A stretch of 64,000 nt of DNA from Paenibacillus sp. cl123 (GCF_900101595.1 NZ_FMYY01000003.1:471658-535657), one strand, 5' to 3'. Counted from the stretch's first letter, positions 6,888 to 15,398 are shown. Made by a program: numbers and translations. The notes: generated by a model from the sequence alone, not told the origin.

Positions 6888-7102
6888 AATTCGATGCTGA
6901 CATTCGGATTTTTACTATGCAGGACGGCATTGTTGCCGATTACCTCAATACGGTCGATCAAGGCAAGGTCGGATTGTTCAGCGGAGGCCGTTTGGGAAGA
7001 GGTGCGCTCCAGTAAGTTGATCAACTGGGGAATCGCTTTCTGATCGCTTGAAATAAAGCTTACGGGAATTTTCTGATTCTGAAAGAGCAGTTCCGTTGTC
7101 AT
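6875..7102 (-). CDS. Small conserved hypothetical protein
   Basis: 75 aa; GGAGGAATATCCCG precedes ATG 7102. An extended -10 (TGGTATAAT, 7144-7139 on the minus strand) sits about 35 bases upstream. The protein alternates short strands and polar loops (LLFQNQKIPVSFISSDQKAI ... IDRIEVIGNNAVLHSKNPNV); no motif recognised. Its 3' end carries a hairpin that includes the stop codon. Confidence 0.6.
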   Translation of the reverse strand: MTTELLFQNQKIPVSFISSDQKAIPQLINLLERTSSQTASAEQSDLALIDRIEVIGNNAVLHSKNPNVSIELPLY

Positions 7103-7296
7103 TCGGGATATTCCTCCTTATAATGATCGGATACCCTCATTATACCATTTGTTACTGTTTATATCGACTAAAATAATGTTACATAACCTGACAAGCAAAT
7201 TCGGAAGGCGACATCATTTCGACAAAAAATGCCGAAGGGCTGCTGGAAGGGAAGGCTAAGCCAGTCCAATCCGGGCCAAGACAAGGAGAATGAAGA

Positions 7297-7590
7297 ATGA
7301 AGAAGCTGTACAGTCAAATGACCGAAGCGGAGCTGCAGGAGGAGATGCGTCTGGCAAGAGCAGAGCTGGAACGGGCTGAATTTCCCAGTCAGCGCGCAGT
7401 GGCGGAGCGCAAGCTGGTTACCGCTGGGGCGTATCTGCTCAATCCGGCGGATTACGGCCCTGGCTTATACAAGGTGGATGGCGTCCAGATTCCCTTTGAA
7501 GTGGCCTATATCAACGGCATTATGGCCTGGGGCAAGCTCGGTGACGGTACGGAAGCCAGCTTCCCCATTTCCATGCTTACGCGGTTTTAG
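7297..7590 (+). CDS. yfhH: YfhH-type DUF1811 protein
   Basis: 97 aa; AAGGAGAATGAAGA before ATG. KLYSQMTEAELQEEM at the start, AERKLVTAGAYLLNP.DY.PG in the middle and YINGIMAWGKL....SFPISML near the end match the DUF1811/YfhH family of Bacillales, a small protein of unknown function with an SH3-like second half. The last four bases overlap the 3' end of the convergent fnr gene. Confidence 0.8.
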   Translation: MKKLYSQMTEAELQEEMRLARAELERAEFPSQRAVAERKLVTAGAYLLNPADYGPGLYKVDGVQIPFEVAYINGIMAWGKLGDGTEASFPISMLTRF

Positions 7591-8303
7591 ATTCGGCACA
7601 TATCTTTGGGGCAATTTTCGCATTGGCAGATCGTTTTGAGCTCATCCAGCTTCTTGATGATGATCAGACTGCCGTTCATCGCCAAAATCCCGGAGGTTTT
7701 CAAATCGCCGAGCATGCGGTTCACGCTTTCGCGGGTTGCGCCGATCATGTCGGCCAGCTCGCTGTTCGTGAATTTCTTGGTGATCAGAATTTCGTCTCCC
7801 TGCTCCTTGCCATACGTGTTGCACAGACGGATCAAGGTGGAGCATAACGCTCCCGGCTTGCCGAACATCATGAGATCGCGGAACTTCGTTTGCGTCATCC
7901 GGTGCATCAAGCCCATCCACTTCATGAACTCGACGGCCAGATCGCCGTGCTGCCATAAAAGTACCTCCAGATCCTTCTGCTGAATAACCCCCACGATGCT
8001 GTCCTCAGTTACCTCTGCATTAAAGCTGTTCACGGAATGAACGAAAGGATCGACCTGCCCGAACAAATCCCCTTTATTATACACGTATAAAATATAGCTT
8101 TTGCCCTCGTCATTGCTTTTCGTCAGCCGGATGCGGCCCTGCTTCAGAAAATACAGCCGGTCTGCCGGGTCGCCCTCCCAAAACAGGTGGCTGCCGGCCT
8201 CCGCTTTCATATCGTACATAATCTCCTGAATCTTAAGCAAGTTGCTTTCGGAGAAGCATTCCGTATTCGCGACGTGCAGCTCAGGCTGCTCCGCATATTT
8301 CAT
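7587..8303 (-). CDS. fnr: Fnr, oxygen-sensing Crp/Fnr transcription factor
   Basis: 238 aa, the same length I recall for B. subtilis Fnr; ATG 8303 with CGGAGG upstream. Residues about 20-125 form the cyclic-nucleotide-type beta barrel, 126-160 the dimer helix, and about 160-215 a winged helix with recognition helix IGATRESVNRMLGDL. The C-terminus has CQCENCPKDMC (C226, C228, C231, C236), containing the CxxCx4C arrangement of the B. subtilis type, where three cysteines plus an Asp (here probably D143) hold a [4Fe-4S] cluster. It would activate anaerobic genes. A perfect FNR box lies in its promoter region. Confidence 0.9.
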   Translation of the reverse strand: MKYAEQPELHVANTECFSESNLLKIQEIMYDMKAEAGSHLFWEGDPADRLYFLKQGRIRLTKSNDEGKSYILYVYNKGDLFGQVDPFVHSVNSFNAEVTEDSIVGVIQQKDLEVLLWQHGDLAVEFMKWMGLMHRMTQTKFRDLMMFGKPGALCSTLIRLCNTYGKEQGDEILITKKFTNSELADMIGATRESVNRMLGDLKTSGILAMNGSLIIIKKLDELKTICQCENCPKDMCRI

Positions 8304-8375
8304 GATGGATTCCTCCGTTCCTATACCATACTAACGCTTGCTGCTTCTACATTAACGCATATACGACCCGCGGGA

Positions 8376-8391
8376 TGTGATGTGCGTCACA
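8376..8391. promoter_or_regulatory. Perfect FNR/CRP-type binding site
   Basis: TGTGA-TGTGCG-TCACA, matching the TGTGA-N6-TCACA consensus exactly. It lies between fnr (start 8303) and the divergent mobA-like gene (start 8495), 73 and 104 bases from the two starts. A start site about 40 bases from its centre fits both genes, so autoregulation of fnr and oxygen control of the neighbour are possible. Confidence 0.75.
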
Positions 8392-8494
8392 GGCAACAGG
8401 GAAGATTGCTCAAACTGTGATCTAACTAACATGCAAAACGCTTTCGGAGGTGTATAGTTGGGCTAGAATTCACCTTTGACGGAGGAAGTGAGTC

Positions 8495-9163
8495 ATGATG
8501 CTGACCGGAGTTATTTTGGCGGGAGGCACGAAACGAACGATACGCGGAAGTTCTGCGGATCTGCTGCCGCTCGCCTCGGAGACGGTGCTGGAACGTCAGA
8601 TTGGGGAAATGAGCAAGCTTTGCGGAGAAATGATTATCGTGACAGGGGAGCCAAGGCTTTACTTGGAGCATGTCCCGCGCTCCGTCAGGATTATTACTGA
8701 TTTTTACCCGAATCGCGGTCCTCTCGGAGGGTTGCACGCCGCGTTGGCTTTATCGAAGTATGCCTACTTGTGGGTGACGGGGAGCGCGATGCCATTCGTG
8801 TCCGCTGAGCTCGCGCGGCTGCTCTTGGAGCATGCCCAGCTGTTTCAGGATGAGGCGGTGCTGCCGGAAGTGAAGGAGACGCCGTTTCCTTTGCACGGCA
8901 TATACAGTCAATCTTGCTTGGAGAAGCTGGATCCATTGATGGAAGGTAACACTGCGGTTCTCAAGTGGGAGGCTTTGCTTGGGAGGATCAGCTACCAGAT
9001 CATGTCTGCGGAGAGAATAAGGAGTCTGGCGGAAATTCCCGAGGGCTTCGACCTGCGCATCAAAAACGAAGAGCAGTATGCGCAAGCGCTTCAATTGTGC
9101 CCGTTCCCCGGATCTGCGATCCATAATTATTGGCAGCGGGGTAAGGAGCTGACCCTCGAATAG
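8495..9163 (+). CDS. MobA-like nucleotidyltransferase, catalytic residues apparently lost
   Basis: 222 aa; GGAGG nine bases before ATG 8495. The fold signature of molybdenum cofactor guanylyltransferases is present: MLTGVILAGGTKR, then DFYPNRGPLGGLHAALALSK, then the strand before AMPFVSAELARLL. Two usually invariant residues differ: the Lys expected after the LAGG loop is not visible (RGSSADLLPL), and the metal-binding Asp of the DMPF motif is Ala (SAMPF). The protein may be non-catalytic or act on something else. It is divergent from fnr with an FNR box between them, in keeping with molybdoenzyme/anaerobic biology. Confidence 0.65.
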   Translation: MMLTGVILAGGTKRTIRGSSADLLPLASETVLERQIGEMSKLCGEMIIVTGEPRLYLEHVPRSVRIITDFYPNRGPLGGLHAALALSKYAYLWVTGSAMPFVSAELARLLLEHAQLFQDEAVLPEVKETPFPLHGIYSQSCLEKLDPLMEGNTAVLKWEALLGRISYQIMSAERIRSLAEIPEGFDLRIKNEEQYAQALQLCPFPGSAIHNYWQRGKELTLE

Positions 9164-9205
9164 ATCCCATACGTCCGGCTCATGCTAACGGAAGAGGTGA
9201 TGTGC

Positions 9206-9721
9206 ATGAACCGGGCGTTATGGACGTCCTTAATAGGAATTGGTGCAGCACAATTGCTGAAATTGACGCCGCGTATGGGGGAGCCGCAAGCCTGGGCCTG
9301 GCCCGATCTGACGGCGACGGGCGGCATGCCCAGCTCCCATGCTGCAGGCGTCGTCTCTTTGGCGTCGTACTTGGGCTTGAAGCACGGCTTCCGGTCGGAT
9401 TCCTTCGCAGTGGCTTCGCTGCTGGGACTGATCGTGATGTACGATGCGATGGGCATACGCCATCATGCCGGGCTCATTGCCACCGAGGTGAATGGCTTGG
9501 AGGAGACGGTAGCGAATTTGACGAAAGATCATCCGCAGCATCAGCACGAGCGAAGCGACAAGCTGCTGGAGGAACGATTGGGTCATATGCCGATAGAAGT
9601 GTTGTGCGGAGCTCTGCTTGGCGCCGCTGTCGGTTGGATCAGCTATGCAACCGAGCCGTCAGCGTCCCGACGAGGCGCATGGACGAACCTTATACGGAAA
9701 TGGTCGTTCTCTCTTCCTTGA
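9206..9721 (+). CDS. Divergent PAP2-family membrane protein (YuiD/DUF212 type)
   Basis: 171 aa from ATG 9206, placed by GAGGTGAT; an ATG at 9182 lacks a site. Motifs GGMPSSHAAGVVSLA, MYDAMGIRHHAG and LGHMPIEVLCGALLG are those of the DUF212 (acid phosphatase/vanadium haloperoxidase-related) group, small membrane proteins with a phosphatase-like His set. The substrate is not established. Its 3' end overlaps the convergent kinase gene by 32 bases. Confidence 0.85.
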   Translation: MNRALWTSLIGIGAAQLLKLTPRMGEPQAWAWPDLTATGGMPSSHAAGVVSLASYLGLKHGFRSDSFAVASLLGLIVMYDAMGIRHHAGLIATEVNGLEETVANLTKDHPQHQHERSDKLLEERLGHMPIEVLCGALLGAAVGWISYATEPSASRRGAWTNLIRKWSFSLP

Positions 9722-11324
9722 TTCCCGTCTCATGTCCGCGGTCGATGCTTACCGCGGGCATAGTGATGGTAAACTTGGTTCCGGAGCCGATGAAGCTTTC
9801 TACCTCGATCGTCCCTTCATGATCCTGGACGATTTTATGGCAGATCGACAGCCCGAGGCCGGTTCCGGAATCTTTGGTCGTATAGAACGGAATGAATATT
9901 TTGTCCAGCTCCGCCTCAGGAATACCTTTCCCCGTATCGCAAATTTCGATGACAGCCTTGCCGTTCTGCCCATTGAGATGAATGTCGATAAATCCTTGCT
10001 CTGTCATGGCCTCAAGCGCATTTTTGGATAGATTGAGCAGAAGCTGCAGCATCTTGTCCTGATCCATCAGCATCCGGATATCCTGATTATCGTGAATAAA
10101 CTGAATTTTATGTCCAAGTCTGGTTGCCTCCGGCTCCAGCAAGGAGATAACGCGATTGATGCAACTGTGGATGGATTGTATCCGGTATTGGGTCACATGC
10201 GGCTTGGAAAATTGCAGAAATTCAGCTGTCAGCATACTCATTCGGTTGATCTCATCCATAATGAATTCATACCACGGCTTAATGTTGTAATTGCCCGCCC
10301 GCGAAAGCTGCAGAAAGCCTTTGACGGTTGTAAGCGGATTGCGAATTTCATGAGCCATCCCCGATGCAAGCTCCCCGACCACTCTCAGCTTCTCGCTTCG
10401 CAGCATATGCTCTTCCCGCTTCATCCAACTGTCCCGCTTCATAATATATAGCCGATGCTCTGCCGTTGACATCAGATCGTCCTTGGTTTGTCCGTCTTCG
10501 GGAAAGCAGGCCGTGCCGAAATTAATTTCAATCCCTGTCAGCTTGGGGAATTCCGCCGCCAGGAGCTGGGTGATGGTGCCAAGCGTTTGCTTGGTATTCT
10601 GCGATTCCATGACAATGGCGAACTCGTCTCCGCCGTAGCGGCTGATCAGAGAGCTTTCGGGAAACATAATACGCAGCAGCTGGGCCGCCTGCTTCAGAAT
10701 GTCGTTTACCCCCTGGAAGCCATTGGTTGTATTTAGAGATTTCAGATCCTTGCAGTCGGCGAGTACAAGCACGATCGGTTTGCGCTCGGCGACAATTTTC
10801 TCCATCCGAAGATGGAACTCCTGGAAGTTGTACAGCCCGGTCAAGGGATCATGCGTGCTGAGATGCTTTTTTTCATGGGCGAGCAGCTGTTTCTGACGTT
10901 CCACATCCTCGAGCAGCTTGCCGAACATAAAGGCAATGATGAAGCAGCTTGCAGACGCGAACATTTGCTGGACGAGCATGGATATGTTCGGGGGATGATA
11001 AGTCAACGAGAGGATCAGGTAGGCAGCAGACAACAGAGCGCTCCATATCGCCGCAGTCCGGAGCTTGGGCATCACGCGGTACAATTGGCCCATGTGAAGC
11101 AAATACAGAGGCAGACACCAATCGGAAGCGCTGACCGCGTGAAACGGCATCAGCAGAATGACAGGGGCGACATAATATCCAGGTATAGAGCGGGGGACGA
11201 GGAGGCTTATCATGTAAAGCAAGGCCGCCGCAGCGAGCAGCGGAGTGTTTAATGCAGAGTCGTTCACCAGGGACCACACGCCGACCAGAGCACAGTAAAT
11301 CAAGAAGATAGAGTGACCTTTCAT
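9690..11324 (-). CDS. Membrane GGDEF / sporulation-type histidine kinase fusion
   Basis: Residue numbers are counted from the upstream ATG at 11345 (551 aa). About 10-142: several membrane helices. About 165-315: GGDEF domain with intact RYGGDEF (236-242), no RxxD inhibitory site, and a loosened nucleotide-binding segment (LADCKDLKSLNTTNGF). About 320-385: HisKA with GMAHEIRNPL, phospho-acceptor H332. About 430-540: ATPase with NLSKNALEA, DTGKGIP and GTGLGLSI. The kinase half resembles KinA/B/E-type phosphorelay kinases. ATG 11324 is favoured because GGGAG lies upstream, though 14 bases away; ATG 11345 has no site. No partner regulator is adjacent. Confidence 0.85.
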   Translation of the reverse strand: MKGHSIFLIYCALVGVWSLVNDSALNTPLLAAAALLYMISLLVPRSIPGYYVAPVILLMPFHAVSASDWCLPLYLLHMGQLYRVMPKLRTAAIWSALLSAAYLILSLTYHPPNISMLVQQMFASASCFIIAFMFGKLLEDVERQKQLLAHEKKHLSTHDPLTGLYNFQEFHLRMEKIVAERKPIVLVLADCKDLKSLNTTNGFQGVNDILKQAAQLLRIMFPESSLISRYGGDEFAIVMESQNTKQTLGTITQLLAAEFPKLTGIEINFGTACFPEDGQTKDDLMSTAEHRLYIMKRDSWMKREEHMLRSEKLRVVGELASGMAHEIRNPLTTVKGFLQLSRAGNYNIKPWYEFIMDEINRMSMLTAEFLQFSKPHVTQYRIQSIHSCINRVISLLEPEATRLGHKIQFIHDNQDIRMLMDQDKMLQLLLNLSKNALEAMTEQGFIDIHLNGQNGKAVIEICDTGKGIPEAELDKIFIPFYTTKDSGTGLGLSICHKIVQDHEGTIEVESFIGSGTKFTITMPAVSIDRGHETGIKEERTTISV

Positions 11325-11480
11325 GACTCGGGCTACAACTCCCATTGCAATAATTATTTGTACGTATGTAAAGAAATTCTGTGCCCGCCGGTAAAATCCT
11401 CCTAGACTCTCCCAATTTATCCGGATTTTCTTCTCGGCGGAAGCTTAGCTTCCATCTCTTGCTGGAGCGTCTGCATACAG

Positions 11481-11505
11481 CAAAAACCCGGCTGGATAGC
11501 CGGGT
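11481..11505 (-). terminator. Terminator after the DUF3892 gene
   Basis: ACCCGGCT (11486-11493) pairs with AGCCGGGT (11498-11505); on the minus strand it is followed by TTTTTG. Clear intrinsic terminator 25 bases past the stop. Confidence 0.85.
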
Positions 11506-11529
11506 CAGGCAAGCAGGATTCGGGTTGTA

Positions 11530-11766
11530 TCAGAATCCGGGTAAATTATCCAAATTGTTGGTAGGGTCGCCGTCTGCGTTGGAGCGCAGATGCTCGTCTC
11601 CATCACGGCCGCGGAATACGTTGACGCCTGAAATTTGTCCGTTTTTGGCCATATGCTGAGCTTCCACATAGTCGACGACCAGCCCTGAAGTCAGCTTCAG
11701 TTCCACGATATCGCCATCCCCGTTTTTGCGTACGGCTACGACCTGCTCTTGTTGTTGTTCAGCCAT
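11530..11766 (-). CDS. DUF3892 small protein
   Basis: 78 aa; GGAGGCGATTCAACT before ATG 11766. QVVAVRKNGDGDIVELKL, DYVEAQHMAKNGQISGVNVF and RGRDGDEHLRSN...NNLDNLPGF match the DUF3892 family of Firmicutes, a short beta-rich protein of unknown role. Own terminator downstream. Confidence 0.8.
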   Translation of the reverse strand: MAEQQQEQVVAVRKNGDGDIVELKLTSGLVVDYVEAQHMAKNGQISGVNVFRGRDGDEHLRSNADGDPTNNLDNLPGF

Positions 11767-11815
11767 AGTTGAATCGCCTCCTTATGCAGCTTAGGATGCG
11801 CTTTCTACAGGCTTC

Positions 11816-12574
11816 TTATTCCACGGGAGAAGGAGGGGAGAAGCTATAGGTCTTGAACTGTTCGACGAACGACATCAGACCCGTGCGGCCGGCGAATTCG
11901 GGCATCCGGTCGGAGTAATGCATCAGCAGTACTTTCCGCTGCAGCTCCTCCGGCAAAGTAAGCAGCTCCTCCAGCGTGGCATGAACGATTCCCGGCGGCT
12001 GCAGCTGGCAATCGTGGAGAAAGAAGGAGCATCCCTTCGCGTGCAGTTCCACCAGCAACTCCCGGTTGAAGATACAATCCGCACTATAGAAAATGTAGCC
12101 GTTCAGCAGCAGCGAAAAGCTGGGTTTTCCCTGTATATGTATATTGGGAATCAGTGTGACAGTCAGATCCTGCCTAATATGCACAGGCTGTCCCGGCTCG
12201 AGAGGAACTACGTCAAAATAGTCGCTTAAGGCGGTGATGCCTTCGGCCCGATTCTCCAAGCCGCCCCGGAGGGAATGCTCCCAGAGATCGTTCACTAGAG
12301 GGAGCGGCACATACAGGCGGATACGCCTCTTGTGCGTGTATTTATTCTGAAAGGCAAATTCTTCAAGGCCGCCTATATGATCCGCATGAATATGCGTGAT
12401 CAGAATGCCGTCCACGGCTTCGAGAGGAACGCCGATATCGAGCAGTGCGCGGGACGCGGTAAATCCGCAATCGATCAACAGCTTGTAGCCGTTCAGGTGG
12501 AGGAGAGCGTTATTATTATAGAAGGATTTAGCAAATGCGCTTCCTGTGCCGATCATTTGAAGTTGCAGGCTCAC
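11816..12574 (-). CDS. MBL-fold metallo-hydrolase
   Basis: 252 aa; GTG start at 12574 with GGGGGTAAGCTT upstream. Residues 8-14 (GTGSAFA) and the metal motif ITHIHADHIGGLEEF, then YSADC as the later metal-bridging Asp region and LMHYSD for the final His, place it in the metallo-beta-lactamase fold near RNase Z and phosphodiesterase-like members. The length is short of tRNase Z (about 300) and the exosite is absent, so a small-molecule phosphodiesterase or other hydrolase is likelier. Stands alone. Confidence 0.8.
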   Translation of the reverse strand: MSLQLQMIGTGSAFAKSFYNNNALLHLNGYKLLIDCGFTASRALLDIGVPLEAVDGILITHIHADHIGGLEEFAFQNKYTHKRRIRLYVPLPLVNDLWEHSLRGGLENRAEGITALSDYFDVVPLEPGQPVHIRQDLTVTLIPNIHIQGKPSFSLLLNGYIFYSADCIFNRELLVELHAKGCSFFLHDCQLQPPGIVHATLEELLTLPEELQRKVLLMHYSDRMPEFAGRTGLMSFVEQFKTYSFSPPSPVE

Positions 12575-12835
12575 AAGCTTACCCCCACTCAGTTTTCTTA
12601 ACCTAATCTATCACGCCTATCGGTGTGGATTCAAGCGGGTTATGTCACATTTTGGTTAAATTTGATCTTCAATTAGTTCACTTTCCCGGGAAAGAAGCAT
12701 GCGTTTTATTTGAGGATTCGACATTTATGGAATCTCCATATTTTGTATAAGCTTTAAATGGAAACCCTTTCAATCACAACATATGGGTATGATTTTCGGG
12801 AATACAATTAAAAAAACGAAAATCTGCGCAACTCT

Positions 12836-12847
12836 TGCACCGGTGCA
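12836..12847. promoter_or_regulatory. Perfect palindrome upstream of a stalk protein
   Basis: TGCACCGGTGCA, 12-bp dyad, ten bases before a TATAAC that could be a -10 (12852-12857). It would place a repressor between the promoter elements of the gene at 12894. The rest of the 12575-12893 gap is AT-rich with no other clear signal. Confidence 0.4.
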
Positions 12848-12893
12848 GAGTATAACCTAACAAATGCAAAAAGATGATGGAGGTTGCTTGCTA

Positions 12894-13508
12894 ATGAAAG
12901 TACCGCGATTGCTAACGATGATGCTCTCGCTTTCTTTATTTGGCGCCACTGGCGCGCTCGCCAGTTCCATGTGGGGCGATTTCGAAGGTTACGCCAAGGT
13001 CAGGCTGATTGTTAATGAAGAGGAAAAAGAATTCGGCTCGAACGAAGTGCCCGGCTTTCTCGTAAAGGGGAGCGCGGTGCTTCCGGCACGGATCTTATCG
13101 GAGAAGCTGCAGTCGATTGTAAAATGGGATAACGAAAGCAAAACCGTATCCGTGTACAAGCCCAATGTACATATGGTTGTCGCCAAAACGGTAGGAGACG
13201 ATTATTCCATCCAGAAGCCGTTCGGCGGGGTGAAGAAGGGGGACCGGCTGGATTTTGCCGTCTTCGCGCAGGTGGATGGTTTGAAAACGCCCATCTATTC
13301 GTTCCGGATCGCTATCGTATCGCCTAGCGGCGAACAAGTGAAGGCGCGTGAAGAGATCGTAGACGGACCTAAGAGCAGCTTCTGGTATACGTGGCCGTTT
13401 AACGTGACGTTCAGCGAATCCGGGCCGTATAAGGTTGTTTTCTCCATCAAACCGTCCTCGGACAGCGAATATGTCGCCGTTTCCCAGAAATCCATTTTGT
13501 CGGATTGA
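12894..13508 (+). CDS. Secreted stalk-domain protein with an Ig-like C-terminal half
   Basis: 204 aa from ATG 12894 (GGAGG upstream; the ATG at 12864 lacks a site). Signal peptide to about residue 24 (ATGALAS). Residues about 35-90 (VRLIVNEEEKEF, GFLVKGSAVLPARILSEKL, IVKWDNESKTVSVY) are a copper-amine-oxidase N-domain/stalk repeat. Residues about 110-204 look beta-sandwich (GDRLDFAVFAQVDGL, SFRIAIVSPSGEQV, SGPYKVVFSIKPSS). No catalytic motif. Probably a surface protein; a palindrome lies upstream. Confidence 0.7.
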   Translation: MKVPRLLTMMLSLSLFGATGALASSMWGDFEGYAKVRLIVNEEEKEFGSNEVPGFLVKGSAVLPARILSEKLQSIVKWDNESKTVSVYKPNVHMVVAKTVGDDYSIQKPFGGVKKGDRLDFAVFAQVDGLKTPIYSFRIAIVSPSGEQVKAREEIVDGPKSSFWYTWPFNVTFSESGPYKVVFSIKPSSDSEYVAVSQKSILSD

Positions 13509-13534
13509 TGGCTGCCGTGTTGCCCGCGGATTCA

Positions 13535-13564
13535 TTGACTTGCAATTGGGATGCGTGGTACGAT
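13535..13564 (+). promoter_or_regulatory. Promoter of the yrzB-like gene
   Basis: TTGACT (13535-13540), 18-base spacer, TACGAT (13559-13564) with TG just upstream (TGGTACGAT). Predicted start is about 35 bases before ATG 13606. Confidence 0.7.
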
Positions 13565-13605
13565 ACGGGGGAGTTATCAATAAATAGATGAAATGAGGTT
13601 GTACC

Positions 13606-13896
13606 ATGAGCGATCACATTCATGACGCTTCCTGCGATCATGATCACGAAGAAGAAATTTTTATCGTGACGGATCAAGACGGTGTGGAACATGAGATGGT
13701 GATGGTGTACACGTTTGAAGCCAGCGAACGCGCCTATGCCGTGCTTCTCGATCGTAACGATATGGAAGCTGACGGTGTTATATTCCGAATTGAAGAAGAG
13801 AATGGCGAAGCTTTTCTGGCCAGCATCGAGGATGAGGAAGAATGGGATCGCGTTGTCGCTATCTATAACGAGATCATCGAAGAGCAGGAACAATAA
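13606..13896 (+). CDS. yrzB: DUF1292 / UPF0473 (YrzB) family protein
   Basis: 96 aa; GAGGTTGTACC before the ATG. A His-rich start (SDHIHDASCDHDHEEE) leads into the DUF1292 core: IVTDQDGVEHEMVMVYTFE, RAYAVLLDRND, FRIEEENGEAFLASIEDEEE, WDRVVAIYNE. In many Bacillales the gene follows yrrK downstream of alaS; here it is alone. Highly acidic, cytosolic, function unknown. Confidence 0.85.
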   Translation: MSDHIHDASCDHDHEEEIFIVTDQDGVEHEMVMVYTFEASERAYAVLLDRNDMEADGVIFRIEEENGEAFLASIEDEEEWDRVVAIYNEIIEEQEQ

Positions 13897-13905
13897 GCTC
13901 GCAGC

Positions 13906-13944
13906 GGAAAAACCCTTCTTGCCTAGGACAAGAAGGGTTTTTCC
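13906..13944. terminator. Bidirectional terminator
   Basis: GGAAAAACCCTTCTT (13906-13920) pairs with AAGAAGGGTTTTTCC (13930-13944); A-run on one side and T-run on the other serve the convergent genes at 13606 (+) and 13974 (-). Confidence 0.9.
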
Positions 13945-13973
13945 GGCTGTCCCGGACTTCGGCTGCCGAAGGC

Positions 13974-14393
13974 TTATTTACGGGGATTGAAGTACATGAC
14001 GCGTCCGTTGAACAGATGAAGCTCAGCTTTCCACAGCTTGCCCAAATATTTGCTGAATTCATTGCCTTTGGACTTATCTCCGTGCGTGCTGTCGTCAGGC
14101 AGCACCATCTGAACATACTGCCGCGTGGTGTCATTGACGGTTTCCGTGCCAACGCCCATAACTATGTATTTGTACAGCGGGTTGATGCCTTTCAGGTAGA
14201 ACCACTTGCCCTCCGCCTCGGGCTTGGTCTCGATCGTATAAGGAAATCCGGCATCGTCATACTCCCAACCGAGCTGGGTGCCGGTTTTCGCGAGCTGTTC
14301 ACGGTAATGCTCGAGCTGCTGACGAAGCTCATCCAAGCTTAAGGAAGAAACGGCGGAGCCCTCTACAAATTTAATATATGCGCTTTGCGCCAT
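13974..14393 (-). CDS. DUF1885 family protein
   Basis: 139 aa; AGGTGTATGGGTC before ATG 14393. AYIKFVEGSAV....SLDELRQQLEHY..QL.KTG.QLGWEYDDAGFPYTIE and LYKYIVMGVGTE..ND...QYVQMVLPD match the DUF1885 family of Bacilli, a small single-domain cytosolic protein of unknown function. It shares a bidirectional terminator with the yrzB-like gene. Confidence 0.75.
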   Translation of the reverse strand: MAQSAYIKFVEGSAVSSLSLDELRQQLEHYREQLAKTGTQLGWEYDDAGFPYTIETKPEAEGKWFYLKGINPLYKYIVMGVGTETVNDTTRQYVQMVLPDDSTHGDKSKGNEFSKYLGKLWKAELHLFNGRVMYFNPRK

Positions 14394-14527
14394 GACCCAT
14401 ACACCTGCCTACTTATGAACTAAAACGATTTCATGAACATCATAGCATTAAGAAATAGCAAATACAACACTTGGCAGCCGCTGCAGCTTGGGAGCGGGAA
14501 CGAAGAAGAAAGCGGGTGGAGAGAAGC

Positions 14528-15364
14528 ATGGAGCTTATTTTTGCAGGTTATTTGCTCGTAACGGATATGGATGGTACGCTGCTGGACAAGGGCAAGGAAA
14601 TCAGCAGAGAGAATCAGGAAGCGATCGAAAGGTTCGTGCGGCTGGGGGGGCGCTTCACGGTGGCGACCGGCCGTATTGTCGGGCCCGCCGGGCATTTTGT
14701 GCGTCAGCTGCCCGTTAATGCGCCTGCCATCCTGTATAACGGCGCGATGATCTATGACTATGGCAGGGCGGAACCGCTGCATCAGACGACGCTGCCGAAG
14801 GCTGGAGCGGAGGCGCTGCGGGATGTGCTGGAGGCTTTCCCGGGCATTGGCGCGGAGGTCTATGTCCAGGGCGAGCCGTATCCGTATACGATCCGGGACA
14901 ATGCGATGACGGCCAGACATAGAAGCATCGAGCAATTCCCGCTCCAGGCGGCAAGGGAGGTTACGGACATTCCGGCCAACTGGCTTAAAATTTTATTTGC
15001 CTGGGAACCGGCGGAGCTTGATACGGCCAGCGAGAGCATGGTTGAGCTCACCCGGCATGCCGGGATCGAATGGGTGCGCTCCGATGACCGGTATTTCGAG
15101 ATGCTGCCGCAAGGGGCGACCAAGGGAGATGCGCTGGAGCTGCTGCTCGGACTGGCGGGAGTGAAGCCAGGCAAGTGCATCGCCATGGGCGACCATCTGA
15201 ACGATCTGGAGATGATCAGGCGCGCCGGCATTGGGGTTGCGGTGGGCAATGCCCATCCGCTGCTGCTGGAGGCTGCGGATCATGTGTGCAAGCCCCATAC
15301 GGAGCATGCAGTCGCCGACGTCATCGACTGGCTGGAGCAGCGAATTCGGGCGGAACAGCCTTAA
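14528..15364 (+). CDS. Cof-type HAD-IIB phosphatase
   Basis: 278 aa from ATG 14528 (GGTGGAGAG upstream; a longer frame from 14471 has no site). HAD motifs in order: I, LLVTDMDGTLLD with nucleophile and acid Asp; II, TVATGR; III, the Lys near ATKGDALELLL; IV, GDHLNDLEMI. The type IIB cap lies between II and III. Such enzymes dephosphorylate sugar phosphates, flavin or pyridoxal phosphate; the substrate is not predictable. Terminator downstream. Confidence 0.9.
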   Translation: MELIFAGYLLVTDMDGTLLDKGKEISRENQEAIERFVRLGGRFTVATGRIVGPAGHFVRQLPVNAPAILYNGAMIYDYGRAEPLHQTTLPKAGAEALRDVLEAFPGIGAEVYVQGEPYPYTIRDNAMTARHRSIEQFPLQAAREVTDIPANWLKILFAWEPAELDTASESMVELTRHAGIEWVRSDDRYFEMLPQGATKGDALELLLGLAGVKPGKCIAMGDHLNDLEMIRRAGIGVAVGNAHPLLLEAADHVCKPHTEHAVADVIDWLEQRIRAEQP

Positions 15365-15398
15365 GCGGAGCGATTGGCGATGTGAACAGAACAGACGG

